This document shows, one piece after another, positions 35,040-42,480 of a stretch of 64,000 bases of DNA (position 1 is the stretch's first letter; every line of letters starts with the position of its first letter). The stretch lies in contig CP129490.1 in NCBI GenBank assembly GCA_030584085.1, positions 3,257,511-3,321,510 of the forward strand, given 5' to 3'. The DNA comes from Melioribacteraceae bacterium. Its GTDB lineage: Bacteria; Bacteroidota; Ignavibacteria; Ignavibacteriales; Melioribacteraceae. Below the pieces are notes generated by a model. The model saw only the letters and a list, made by a program, of their open reading frames with translations, made no database searches and was not told where the DNA came from. The translations under genes were made by a program, and so were the position numbers.

Positions 35040-35619
35040 GGAATGGAAATATAAATCCGGTTTTCTTTTTAAATGTTGCGTAATCTACAGGAAATCTTTT
35101 TAATAAAAGTTTCTCTTCAAGTTGAGCACGCAAAACAAATAAAGGAATTTGAACTATAATAACAATTGGTAAAACAAGATAACTTGCCAATGCCAAACCG
35201 GCACCAAGATCACTTAACAATTGAGAAATGTATTGGGGATGCCTGATTAATCTATAGGGTCCGTTTGTAACAAGTTCTTGTTTCTTCGAGATAATTACTT
35301 CTTGAGAATAATTCTTTCCGAGTGTTTTGTATGACCAAACTTGTATCCAAGAAAAAATTATGAAAATGATCAATCCAATTAATCTGTAAATATAAAATGA
35401 GTCAGATTCGGGTATCTCAAAAACTCCTAAACCGAATACACCAACAGCTTCTAAAATCAACACCAATGCTGCAATGTTAAGAGGCCATTTTTGCAAATAA
35501 GTCTTAGGCCGTTCAATAACTTCGCTCAACGATGATTTCAATCCCTTTTTAGCACCGGAAGCATTTGCAGTTATTGTCGCAAATAGATTAATACCTACAA
35601 GTAAATTAATAACATCCAT
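35032..35619 (-). CDS. Isoprenylcysteine carboxyl methyltransferase (ICMT)/PEMT-like membrane protein
   Basis: A 195-residue membrane protein with four to five helices. The C-terminal half carries the ICMT/phospholipid-methyltransferase signature: NGPYRLIRHPQYISQLLSDL followed by the Glu/Leu-rich EEKLLLKRFPVDYATFKK. In bacteria these proteins are SAM-dependent methylases with mostly unknown substrates. It overlaps the amidase start by 8 bases. The ATG at 35619 faces the divergent pilin-like cluster across 254 bases. Confidence 0.85.
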   Translation of the reverse strand: MDVINLLVGINLFATITANASGAKKGLKSSLSEVIERPKTYLQKWPLNIAALVLILEAVGVFGLGVFEIPESDSFYIYRLIGLIIFIIFSWIQVWSYKTLGKNYSQEVIISKKQELVTNGPYRLIRHPQYISQLLSDLGAGLALASYLVLPIVIIVQIPLFVLRAQLEEKLLLKRFPVDYATFKKKTGFIFPFLG

Positions 35620-35804
35620 TTAAGAAACTACTTTAATTGTTTTCTACAATATAAAATATTATTATAAAATATGCCTTTCCAAAATTGTTGGATGAGTTTA
35701 TACTAAATATTTAGACAAGAAGTTTATACATGTAATTTTTACCAAATTTCTTTGAAAATAGTAAATTAGCTTAATTTTTTGGCAAATTTATGATAGTCTT
35801 TACT

Positions 35805-35820
35805 TAGCATAAAATTTGCA
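35805..35820 (+). promoter_or_regulatory. Sigma-54-like -24/-12 promoter of pilin-like module 1
   Basis: TAGCATAAAATTTGCA matches the sigma-54 consensus TGGCAYR-N4-TTGCW at all fixed positions but one (A for the first G), with exact GC-to-GC spacing. The predicted start of transcription is near 35831, leaving a leader of about 43 bases before the ATG at 35874. The same element precedes module 2. Confidence 0.62.
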
Positions 35821-35873
35821 TAGAATTATTTGGGCTTTTTCTCTAATTTAAATAGGAAAGATCGAAGGTATTT

Positions 35874-36359
35874 ATGAATACCGGTCAAATGTTAATTACC
35901 ATCGCCGCATTAATGTTATTGACTCTTGTGATTCTTAGGGTTAATAATAACTTCCTAAGCACTAACACAATTCTCATGGAAAACAAGTTCGGAGTACTGG
36001 CTGTTTCGCTCGCCACGTCAATCTTGGAAGAAGCTAAAGGGAAAGCATTCGATCATAATACCGATACCAATACTGTTACTTCCTCAAACCAACTAAGCAC
36101 TATTGGTCCTGAAAGCGGTGAAGTTTATCCCAACTTTAATGATTTTGATGACTTCAATGGTTTCTCCAAAATCGATAGTACATTACCTTCAGCACCTTTC
36201 AAAATTGAATGTGAAGTTCATTATATAAACCCGTCAAATCCAAATTTAACAACCGGTTCAAAAACATGGCATAAAAGGATGAATGTAACAGTATCAAGTG
36301 ATTTCATGCAAGACACAATTAGACTTACTTCAATTTACAGTTACTTTTTCTTTAGGTAA
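35874..36359 (+). CDS. Pilin-like protein A1 (PilV/GspI-like), module 1
   Basis: A 161-residue protein with a very short lead MNTG, then a 20-residue hydrophobic helix (QMLITIAALMLLTLVILRV) continuing into an amphipathic helix (SLATSILEEAKGKAFD, about 45-62), and a beta-rich C-terminal part: the outline of a minor type IV pilin or type II pseudopilin of the PilV/GspI kind. The usual Glu at +5 after the Gly is Thr. An in-frame TAG at 35853 rules out a longer leader. It is homologous to A2 at 38425 (shared S-T-(I/L)-G-P-E-(S/A)-G-E and SLAxSI(L/I)(D/E)E). It begins an operon with B1 and C1 behind a sigma-54-like promoter. Function inferred from shape only. Confidence 0.72.
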   Translation: MNTGQMLITIAALMLLTLVILRVNNNFLSTNTILMENKFGVLAVSLATSILEEAKGKAFDHNTDTNTVTSSNQLSTIGPESGEVYPNFNDFDDFNGFSKIDSTLPSAPFKIECEVHYINPSNPNLTTGSKTWHKRMNVTVSSDFMQDTIRLTSIYSYFFFR

Positions 36360-36363
36360 ACTT

Positions 36364-36963
36364 ATGGGCTTTAGTACTTTAATAGACATAATGGGCTCCA
36401 CAATTATTGGCGGAATGCTTCTGGTGATCTTATTTCGCATGAATGATACTGCTGTTGAAAACACATACGTTTACGGTGGTGAACTGCTCGTTCAACAAAA
36501 TCTTGTGGAAGTTGTTACCCTTCTTGAATATGATTTTAGAAAAATTGGCTATTGTGCTGATTGGTCGAAAATCCCTGATCCGGCCGATGCAATATTATCT
36601 GCTGATTCAAATGACATTACTTTTATTACCGATTTAGATTCTGATGGAAATATAGATACTTTACGATATTTTACAGGCCCGACTAGTGAGTTAACAGGCA
36701 CGGCTAATCCTCGAGATCGCATGTTATATAGGGTGGAAAATAATGAATCACCAAAGGGTGCAAATTTAGGTGTTACACAATTCAATATGGTTTTCTATGA
36801 TGCAATTGGAGCAGTAATTCCTTTTCCGATAACTCAGCCAAGACAGATTTACACGATGCAAATAAATATTACAGTAGAAAATACAGATGCTTATGATGAA
36901 AATTATTCCTCTGCTTTTTGGCGACAAATTCGGCTTGCTGCAAGAAATTTAAAGAATAGGTAA
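36364..36963 (+). CDS. Pilin-like protein B1 (PilW/GspJ-like), module 1
   Basis: About 199 residues from the ATG at 36364, four bases after the A1 stop; the frame extends upstream to 36298 but that lies inside A1, and the AGGT over the A1 stop serves 36364. The N-terminus MGFSTLIDIMGSTIIGGMLL resembles the PilW/GspJ form G-FSLIEL with one extra residue and Asp for Glu. A long helix follows (LLVQQNLVEVVTLLEYDFRKIGY), then a beta-rich domain containing TANPRDRMLYRV and LGVTQFNMVFYDA, both matched in B2 (PNPRDIFLYRT, LGVTRFRLWYYDA). Likely a minor pilin at a filament tip; no assembly genes are nearby. Confidence 0.74.
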   Translation: MGFSTLIDIMGSTIIGGMLLVILFRMNDTAVENTYVYGGELLVQQNLVEVVTLLEYDFRKIGYCADWSKIPDPADAILSADSNDITFITDLDSDGNIDTLRYFTGPTSELTGTANPRDRMLYRVENNESPKGANLGVTQFNMVFYDAIGAVIPFPITQPRQIYTMQINITVENTDAYDENYSSAFWRQIRLAARNLKNR

Positions 36964-36967
36964 TCAA

Positions 36968-38263
36968 ATGGGTGGAAAAGCTACAATATTATTAGTCCTT
37001 GGTTTTTCAATGATCTTTATGGTTGTCGGTTATAATTTTAACAACCTCACAAACAGATCAGTTGATAACTCAATAAATTATTTCTCAAAGACAACCTCAT
37101 ACAATATAGCCGGAGGCGGCGCAAATATGGCGTTGAATCAAATTTTTCTTGATCCAACTTGGCGTACAGGTTATAACAATCTAGGTATTGGCGATGGCAA
37201 AGTAACCGTTACGGTTACGGATACAGGTGATGAACTAGTTGTTACATCTGTTGGAACCTACGATGGAGAATCTTCGACTGTAATTGTTAAGTTAGCAGGA
37301 AGTAGTTATGCCAAATATGCATGGTATGCCGGAAATATGAGTTCAAAAGTATTTGTAACAGGTGATACCGTTTGGGGACCACTTCATACTCAATCAAAAT
37401 TAAATATTGGAGGAAATCCCGTATTTTGGGGAAAAGTTACAGCTTTAAAAGGCATAAACCCATCTGAAAAGAACTTAGCGAAAAGTGGTTACTTCCCCAA
37501 ATTTTATGGTGGTTATGAATCAGGTGTTGATATGCCAATTCCAAACAATTACCAGTTTACTGATCAAAAAGCTGCGGCACTTGATGGTGTAGCTAGTGGA
37601 GGTTCATCATATTTTACAGGAACCGATGTGTGGTTAACTTTTAACGCAGATGGAACGGTAACTTATAGAACAGGAACCGGAAGTGATAGCTCGACATATA
37701 GTGCTCCTATTACTGAATCTCTATCCACTTTCGCACCTAATAAAATAATCTATGTTGGTTTTGGAAATATCTATACATCGGGAACTCTAAAAGGGAAAAT
37801 TACAATAGCGGCAGGAGAATCATCGGGAACAGGCCATGGTAATGTTTATTTAGTTGATGATTTGGTTTATACACAACCACCAATGGTATGGGATGCAGCA
37901 GAAGGCAACTATGTTGTTAATGAGAACTCAACTGACATGTTGGGAATTTTAGCAAGTAATAATGTTAGAGTTGCAAACACAACAGCAAATGTAGCCGATA
38001 AAGATATAAATTTACATGCAGCAATTTTTGCCGCTCAAGGCGGATTTGAAATGGAGGATAAAACTATTCCCGAAAGTGGAACATTAAAACTTATGGGAAG
38101 TGCAGTTGCAGCAAAAGAAGAAGAGATCGCAATAGCAAATAGTTCCGGTATCATTGAACACGGATACAGACGACATGTTGTCTATGACGAAAGAATGTTA
38201 AATGCCGTTCCCCCACTCTTCCCATCAACGGATAAATTTGAAATTGTTTCTTGGTATGAGTAA
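36968..38263 (+). CDS. Pilin-like protein C1 (PilX/GspK-like, DUF4900-like), module 1
   Basis: A 431-residue protein. N-terminus MGGKATILLVLGFSMIFMVV is like PilX (RGATLIVAL), a class that lacks the Glu at +5. An amphipathic segment (YFSKTTSYNIAGGGANMALNQI) is followed by WRTGYNN, matched by WRTGFSN in C2. The large C-terminal part is Gly/Ser/Thr-rich; GPLHTQSKLNIGGNPVFWGK recalls the signature of DUF4900-type proteins as I remember it. No Cys is obvious. It starts five bases after B1 and ends module 1. Probably surface- or periplasm-exposed; adhesion or filament-tip roles are guesses. Confidence 0.72.
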   Translation: MGGKATILLVLGFSMIFMVVGYNFNNLTNRSVDNSINYFSKTTSYNIAGGGANMALNQIFLDPTWRTGYNNLGIGDGKVTVTVTDTGDELVVTSVGTYDGESSTVIVKLAGSSYAKYAWYAGNMSSKVFVTGDTVWGPLHTQSKLNIGGNPVFWGKVTALKGINPSEKNLAKSGYFPKFYGGYESGVDMPIPNNYQFTDQKAAALDGVASGGSSYFTGTDVWLTFNADGTVTYRTGTGSDSSTYSAPITESLSTFAPNKIIYVGFGNIYTSGTLKGKITIAAGESSGTGHGNVYLVDDLVYTQPPMVWDAAEGNYVVNENSTDMLGILASNNVRVANTTANVADKDINLHAAIFAAQGGFEMEDKTIPESGTLKLMGSAVAAKEEEIAIANSSGIIEHGYRRHVVYDERMLNAVPPLFPSTDKFEIVSWYE

Positions 38264-38357
38264 TCAAAAGTTTTTTTTCATAATGAGGCAATTTATCAAT
38301 TTATTACATACCTTTTTAAACTTCGTTGGGATTTCTAACTAATTTCAGCGTGTTTTC

Positions 38358-38373
38358 TAGCATGATTTTTGCG
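38358..38373 (+). promoter_or_regulatory. Sigma-54-like -24/-12 promoter of pilin-like module 2
   Basis: TAGCATGATTTTTGCG fits TGGCAYG-N4-TTGC with the same single A-for-G mismatch as the element before module 1, and identical spacing. Predicted transcription start near 38384, about 41 bases before the ATG at 38425. It lies in the 161-base gap that separates the two modules. Confidence 0.58.
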
Positions 38374-38424
38374 TAACTAATTGTTTATCTTTAGTAATTA
38401 TCAGACAATTGTAGAAAAAAAATT

Positions 38425-38946
38425 ATGGGCGGAAATTTATTAATAACATTAGGGGCTTTAAGTTTAGTAGGTTTATTGGTTTTAACAACCAATAATAACA
38501 TCATGAATAATAATGTTACTGTTGCGGAAAGTGAAATTGTTATCACTGGTATTTCTTTAGCACAATCGCTGATAGATGAGATTAAAACGAAAGCGTTTGA
38601 TCAAGTGGAAATAACCGGAACTATAGATTCACCATCTGATTTATCATCAACACTCGGTCCTGAAGCCGGCGAAAAAGTAGCAACACCTGATACTTCCAGT
38701 TCACAAGCTTATTCATCTCTTTCTGCTTACAATGATGTGGATGATTATAATGGATACTCAAGGACTGTTGATACCGATATTGCCGAGAATTTTTCATTAA
38801 CGTGTACAGTTCAATATGTTCAGGTTTCAAATCCGGACATATTATCCGGGACAAGAACATATAGCAAATTAATTACTGTAACAGTTACAAGTCCATTTTT
38901 CACAACACTTCCTTCAGTTCAGATGAGAAGCGCAATTACTTATTAG
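38425..38946 (+). CDS. Pilin-like protein A2 (PilV/GspI-like), module 2
   Basis: A 173-residue homologue of A1. Lead MGG, then the helix NLLITLGALSLVGLLVLTT, then NNNIMNNN (A1 has NNNFLSTN) and SLAQSLIDEIKTKAFD. Thr again holds the place of Glu+5. Later blocks shared with A1 are STLGPEAGE, DVDDYNGYSR and VSNPDILSGTRTY. The C-terminal domain is Ser/Thr/Asp-rich and probably beta-structured. The gene begins module 2 and is seven bases before B2. Confidence 0.72.
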   Translation: MGGNLLITLGALSLVGLLVLTTNNNIMNNNVTVAESEIVITGISLAQSLIDEIKTKAFDQVEITGTIDSPSDLSSTLGPEAGEKVATPDTSSSQAYSSLSAYNDVDDYNGYSRTVDTDIAENFSLTCTVQYVQVSNPDILSGTRTYSKLITVTVTSPFFTTLPSVQMRSAITY

Positions 38947-38953
38947 GTAATCG

Positions 38954-39505
38954 ATGGCATATTTATTAGAAATAGTTGGTTCATCATTTATAGGCGGAAT
39001 GATAATTTTTATCATTCTTAATCTAAATTCTAATGTAATGCAGAATGCCGGTGAAATGTCTTTTGATAAAATTGCACAGGAGAATCTTACTTCGTTAGTC
39101 GAAGAAATAGAATATGATTTAAAGAAAATCGGTTATAGATCACCAGATCCTAAAATAGTTTCTGTTGATACAAATGCAATTACTTTTAGATATGATATTG
39201 ACAACAACGGAAGTGTTGAAACAATTTCATACTTCACAAGTGATACAACTATATTGAGTAATACTCCGAATCCAAGAGATATATTTTTATATAGAACCGT
39301 AAATGGAAGCCAACCTCAAACAAGTAATTTAGGAGTTACCCGTTTCAGGTTGTGGTATTATGATGCTTCTGGAAATTTAACTTCAACACCGGCGGATATA
39401 CGTTCCATTAAATTTGCATTGAATGTCGAGAGTCTCTTTACCTATAATGATGAATATGTAACGACTTATATTGAAAGACTAATTCAACCAAATAATTTGA
39501 GATAG
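38954..39505 (+). CDS. Pilin-like protein B2 (PilW/GspJ-like), module 2
   Basis: A 183-residue homologue of B1. N-terminus MAYLLEIVGSSFIGGMIIFI keeps a Glu near the place of Glu+5 but with one residue fewer than the canonical spacing, while B1 has one more. The long helix (IAQENLTSLVEEIEYDLKKIGYR) and blocks PNPRDIFLYR and LGVTRFRLWYYDA match B1. No prepilin-peptidase Gly precedes the helix (Ala-Tyr instead), so processing is uncertain. It ends two bases before C2. Confidence 0.74.
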   Translation: MAYLLEIVGSSFIGGMIIFIILNLNSNVMQNAGEMSFDKIAQENLTSLVEEIEYDLKKIGYRSPDPKIVSVDTNAITFRYDIDNNGSVETISYFTSDTTILSNTPNPRDIFLYRTVNGSQPQTSNLGVTRFRLWYYDASGNLTSTPADIRSIKFALNVESLFTYNDEYVTTYIERLIQPNNLR

Positions 39506-39507
39506 TT

Positions 39508-40629
39508 ATGAGTGGAAAAGCAGTATTAATATTAGTACTTGGTGCGGCAATGGCTATTTCTTTAGCTTTTATAAATATTTCGGAAAATTCGGTACAAGCT
39601 ACAGATAATATGGTTAGATATTACAATCAACAGAATGCGTTTAATATTGCTCAAACAGGAATACATATGTCACTTCGCCAATTAGCTGATTCAAGTTCTT
39701 GGCGAACAGGCTTTTCAAATATAAATATCTTTAATGGAAATTTGACTACTACTCTAGCAGATACAACATTAGATTCAATAAATGTTGTAATGATCACTTC
39801 TACAGCAACTGTCGGAGCCGGAACAAACTTAGCTGCTTCACAAACCTCAAGAGCTTATGCACAAATTGGTGGAAGCGGATACATGCCTGCTGCTGTGTTA
39901 GCAGCAATTACAACAAACAATCAAGTTGAAACGAGTGGTACTCTCATTGTTGATGGAAGAGATCACGATATTAATGGAAACTTAATTGGTGGAACCGGCA
40001 CCCATGCGATTTGGACAACAAATTCATACAACCGAAAAGGTAATTCAAAACTTGGTTCTTCTGTCAGCGGAACAGATTATGCTCCAGCAAAGTCTGAAGA
40101 TGATAATTATCGTTTAGAAGGGCAGACATATCCCGGAGGTTCTTATCCCGATAATCCTGATGAAGTTTTGGGAGGAGCCGCCATGGGTTATCCGGCCGGC
40201 ACTTTAAAATCAATTGCAATGAGCGGAAAAGGCGGTAGTCAATATGTTACAAATCCTGCTCTCCTTTCGAATCCCCTGAAGGGAGTTACTTATGTTGAAC
40301 TAGCTTCAGGCGGAACATGGAATCCTGCCAACATTCAGGGGGAAGGGATATTGATAGTTCATAATTCTACGAAAGATGCTGTCATTAAAAATATAAATTG
40401 GTCTACGTTTAAGGGGTTAATCATTGCGGACGATATTGTTCATGTTCATGCTGATATAATCGGTGCTTTGATTGGTTTATCACCCTCACCTTCAAGCGGA
40501 AACCAGATTGGAAATGGAACCGGACATGTAAAGTACTCTACCGAGGCAATTAAAAAAGCAACCACTATTGGCAGTGGAGGTTTAACCTCAGGTAATAGCT
40601 CATCAAATGTTGTCGCATGGTGGGATTAA
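39508..40629 (+). CDS. Pilin-like protein C2 (PilX/GspK-like), module 2
   Basis: A 373-residue homologue of C1, clear in the first 75 residues (MSGKAVLILVLGAAMAISLA; YNQQNAFNIAQTGIHMSLRQL; WRTGFSN) and much less so after. The C-terminal body is Gly-rich (TLIVDGRDHDINGNLIGGTG, YPGGSYPDNPDEVLGG) and has the look of PilX-type passenger domains (GILIVHNST...FKGLIIADDIVHVHADIIGAL). Its stop overlaps by four bases the stop of the convergent epimerase gene. Module 2 thus repeats the A-B-C order of module 1. Confidence 0.72.
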   Translation: MSGKAVLILVLGAAMAISLAFINISENSVQATDNMVRYYNQQNAFNIAQTGIHMSLRQLADSSSWRTGFSNINIFNGNLTTTLADTTLDSINVVMITSTATVGAGTNLAASQTSRAYAQIGGSGYMPAAVLAAITTNNQVETSGTLIVDGRDHDINGNLIGGTGTHAIWTTNSYNRKGNSKLGSSVSGTDYAPAKSEDDNYRLEGQTYPGGSYPDNPDEVLGGAAMGYPAGTLKSIAMSGKGGSQYVTNPALLSNPLKGVTYVELASGGTWNPANIQGEGILIVHNSTKDAVIKNINWSTFKGLIIADDIVHVHADIIGALIGLSPSPSSGNQIGNGTGHVKYSTEAIKKATTIGSGGLTSGNSSSNVVAWWD

Positions 40630-41534
40630 TCTAGAATATTTCTTAAAGCCTCACTTAAATCAGTATATCTAAATTGAAAGCCGCTTTCTAGAGTTTTCTT
40701 TGGAAACACTTTTGATCCTTTCGTTACTACTTCTACGGCTTCTCCCAATACAAGTTTTAATACAAATTCCGGGATTTTAAATATTGATGGACGATTTAAT
40801 ATTTTACCAATTGTTAATGAGAATTCATTCATTGTTACAACATTTGGCGCAACTCCGTTGAATGCACCGTGAATTTCATTATCTACAGCATAAATAAAAA
40901 GAGCTGCAATATCAGCAATATGTATCCATGGCATCCATTGTTTACCACTACCGAGTGGACCACCTATAAAAAATTTAAATGGTGTTAACATTTTGGCTAA
41001 TGCACCTTCAGTTTGCTCTAGCACAATTCCTGTTCTAATGCTTACTCTTCTAACACCGCATTTTTCAACATTTGTTGCTTCCTCTTCCCATTTTTGTGTT
41101 ACATAAGATAGAAATCCACTGCCATGTTCAGAATTTTCATCAACAATTTTATTGATAGAATTATCATAAAATCCAATTGCAGATGCACAAATAAAGACCG
41201 GCTTTCTTTTCGATTTGCAAATTGCATCTACTAAATTTTTTGTTCCGATAACTCTGCTTTTTTCAACTTTGTTCTTATGTGATGTAGTCCATCTTCCTCC
41301 CATAACATTTTCACCGGCAAGATGAATTACTGCGTCTGCTTCATTAATCTCATCTGACCAATTTCCAATTGAATTAAAATTCCATTCAATATACCGATAA
41401 GCGCCCGGGATTTCTTTTTTAGCTGATTGTGGATTACGGGAAAAAATAATAACCTCATCCCCTCTCTCAATTAATTTGGTTGTGATATTCGAACCGATTA
41501 AACCGGTTGCACCTGTAATTATTATTCTTTTCAT
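40626..41534 (-). CDS. TIGR01777 family SDR epimerase (YfcH/SDR39U1-like)
   Basis: A 302-residue extended short-chain dehydrogenase/reductase. The Rossmann loop is TGATGLIGSNI near residue 7, followed by VIHLAGENVMGGRWT and the family blocks RTGIVLEQTEGAL and GSGKQWMPWIHIAD; the C-terminal DUF1731 part is QFRYTDLSEALRNIL. The substrate is unknown for the whole family. Transcribed away from the methyltransferase at 41643; the 108-base gap must hold both promoters. Confidence 0.93.
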   Translation of the reverse strand: MKRIIITGATGLIGSNITTKLIERGDEVIIFSRNPQSAKKEIPGAYRYIEWNFNSIGNWSDEINEADAVIHLAGENVMGGRWTTSHKNKVEKSRVIGTKNLVDAICKSKRKPVFICASAIGFYDNSINKIVDENSEHGSGFLSYVTQKWEEEATNVEKCGVRRVSIRTGIVLEQTEGALAKMLTPFKFFIGGPLGSGKQWMPWIHIADIAALFIYAVDNEIHGAFNGVAPNVVTMNEFSLTIGKILNRPSIFKIPEFVLKLVLGEAVEVVTKGSKVFPKKTLESGFQFRYTDLSEALRNILD

Positions 41535-41642
41535 GTTTTTCTCGATTTCTATAATAAACGTATATTTGCTCTGAAAAGTTTAATTATACTTGTAAATAAA
41601 CAATAATACGAAAAATATTAATCTTCAAATTACGGAGTGATG

Positions 41643-42473
41643 ATGTCAAAGGAGTTTTATAGGAATGCAAAGGCGTATGACGTAGCTTTTTTAGATAGAG
41701 AATTCGACAAGGAATGCGATTTCCTTGAATGGTGTTTTAATAACTATTCCAAAGTAAAAAAATCAAATAAGCAAAATCGTTTTGTTGAACTTGGCTGCGG
41801 TCCTGCACGTCACGCAAGAGAATTTGCAAAACGAAATTGGAAATCAATCGCCTTAGATCTCTCAGATGAAATGATTGAATACGCAAGGCATGAAGCAAAA
41901 AAAGATAATCTTGATTTAACCGGTATTGTGGCAAACATGATTGACTTCAAGTTAGATAAAAAGGTTCCACTTGCTGCAACATTAATGGAAAGCATTGCTC
42001 ATATAACACGAAATGAAGATATGGTTGAACACTTCAAATCTGTTGCTGCAAATTTGAAAAAGGGTGGACTATATATTATCGAAGCGACTCATCCCCAATT
42101 TTATTTTCCTGACGATGAACCAAACACATGGATTTCAAAGGAAGGGAATTTTTCCGTTGAAATAACTTTTGGTGATCCTAACGATTCGTACAATTCTTTA
42201 AATCAAACTTGGCTTTCTACAACACGATTGAAAATCAAAAATGGAAACGCACCTCAAGTTATAACGGAAAGTAGAAGTGAAGTTAGATGGTACTTATTAC
42301 AAGAGATGAAGTTACTTATAGAGAAAGCGGGAGTTTTTGATAAAGCTTGGTTCTTTGGAAGTCTTTATAGCATTCCACCTAAACCGCTTGATGAATCTGA
42401 AGATTCCGATGCAATGGTTATTGTCTTAAGAAAAGCTAAAGATAAAGTAAAGAAAATCGAATTTAACATTTAG
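41643..42473 (+). CDS. Class I SAM-dependent methyltransferase
   Basis: About 276 residues from the ATG at 41643, which sits five bases after CGGAG; GTG 41637 and ATG 41640 are in frame just before it. SAM-binding motif I is FVELGCGPARHAREFA near residue 45, motif II about SIALDLSDEMIEYAR, and the later strand is GGLYIIEATHPQF. The fold is complete but the substrate (small molecule or protein) is not predictable. It ends seven bases before the DUF5686 gene and is probably in an operon with it. Confidence 0.88.
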   Translation: MSKEFYRNAKAYDVAFLDREFDKECDFLEWCFNNYSKVKKSNKQNRFVELGCGPARHAREFAKRNWKSIALDLSDEMIEYARHEAKKDNLDLTGIVANMIDFKLDKKVPLAATLMESIAHITRNEDMVEHFKSVAANLKKGGLYIIEATHPQFYFPDDEPNTWISKEGNFSVEITFGDPNDSYNSLNQTWLSTTRLKIKNGNAPQVITESRSEVRWYLLQEMKLLIEKAGVFDKAWFFGSLYSIPPKPLDESEDSDAMVIVLRKAKDKVKKIEFNI

Positions 42474-42480
42474 AGGCACA

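Noticed and set aside
35874-40629. Idea that the pilin-like block is part of a complete type II secretion or type IV pilus operon
   Set aside because: No GspE/PilB, GspF/PilC, GspD/PilQ or prepilin peptidase gene is present on either side; flanks are an ICMT-like gene and an SDR epimerase.
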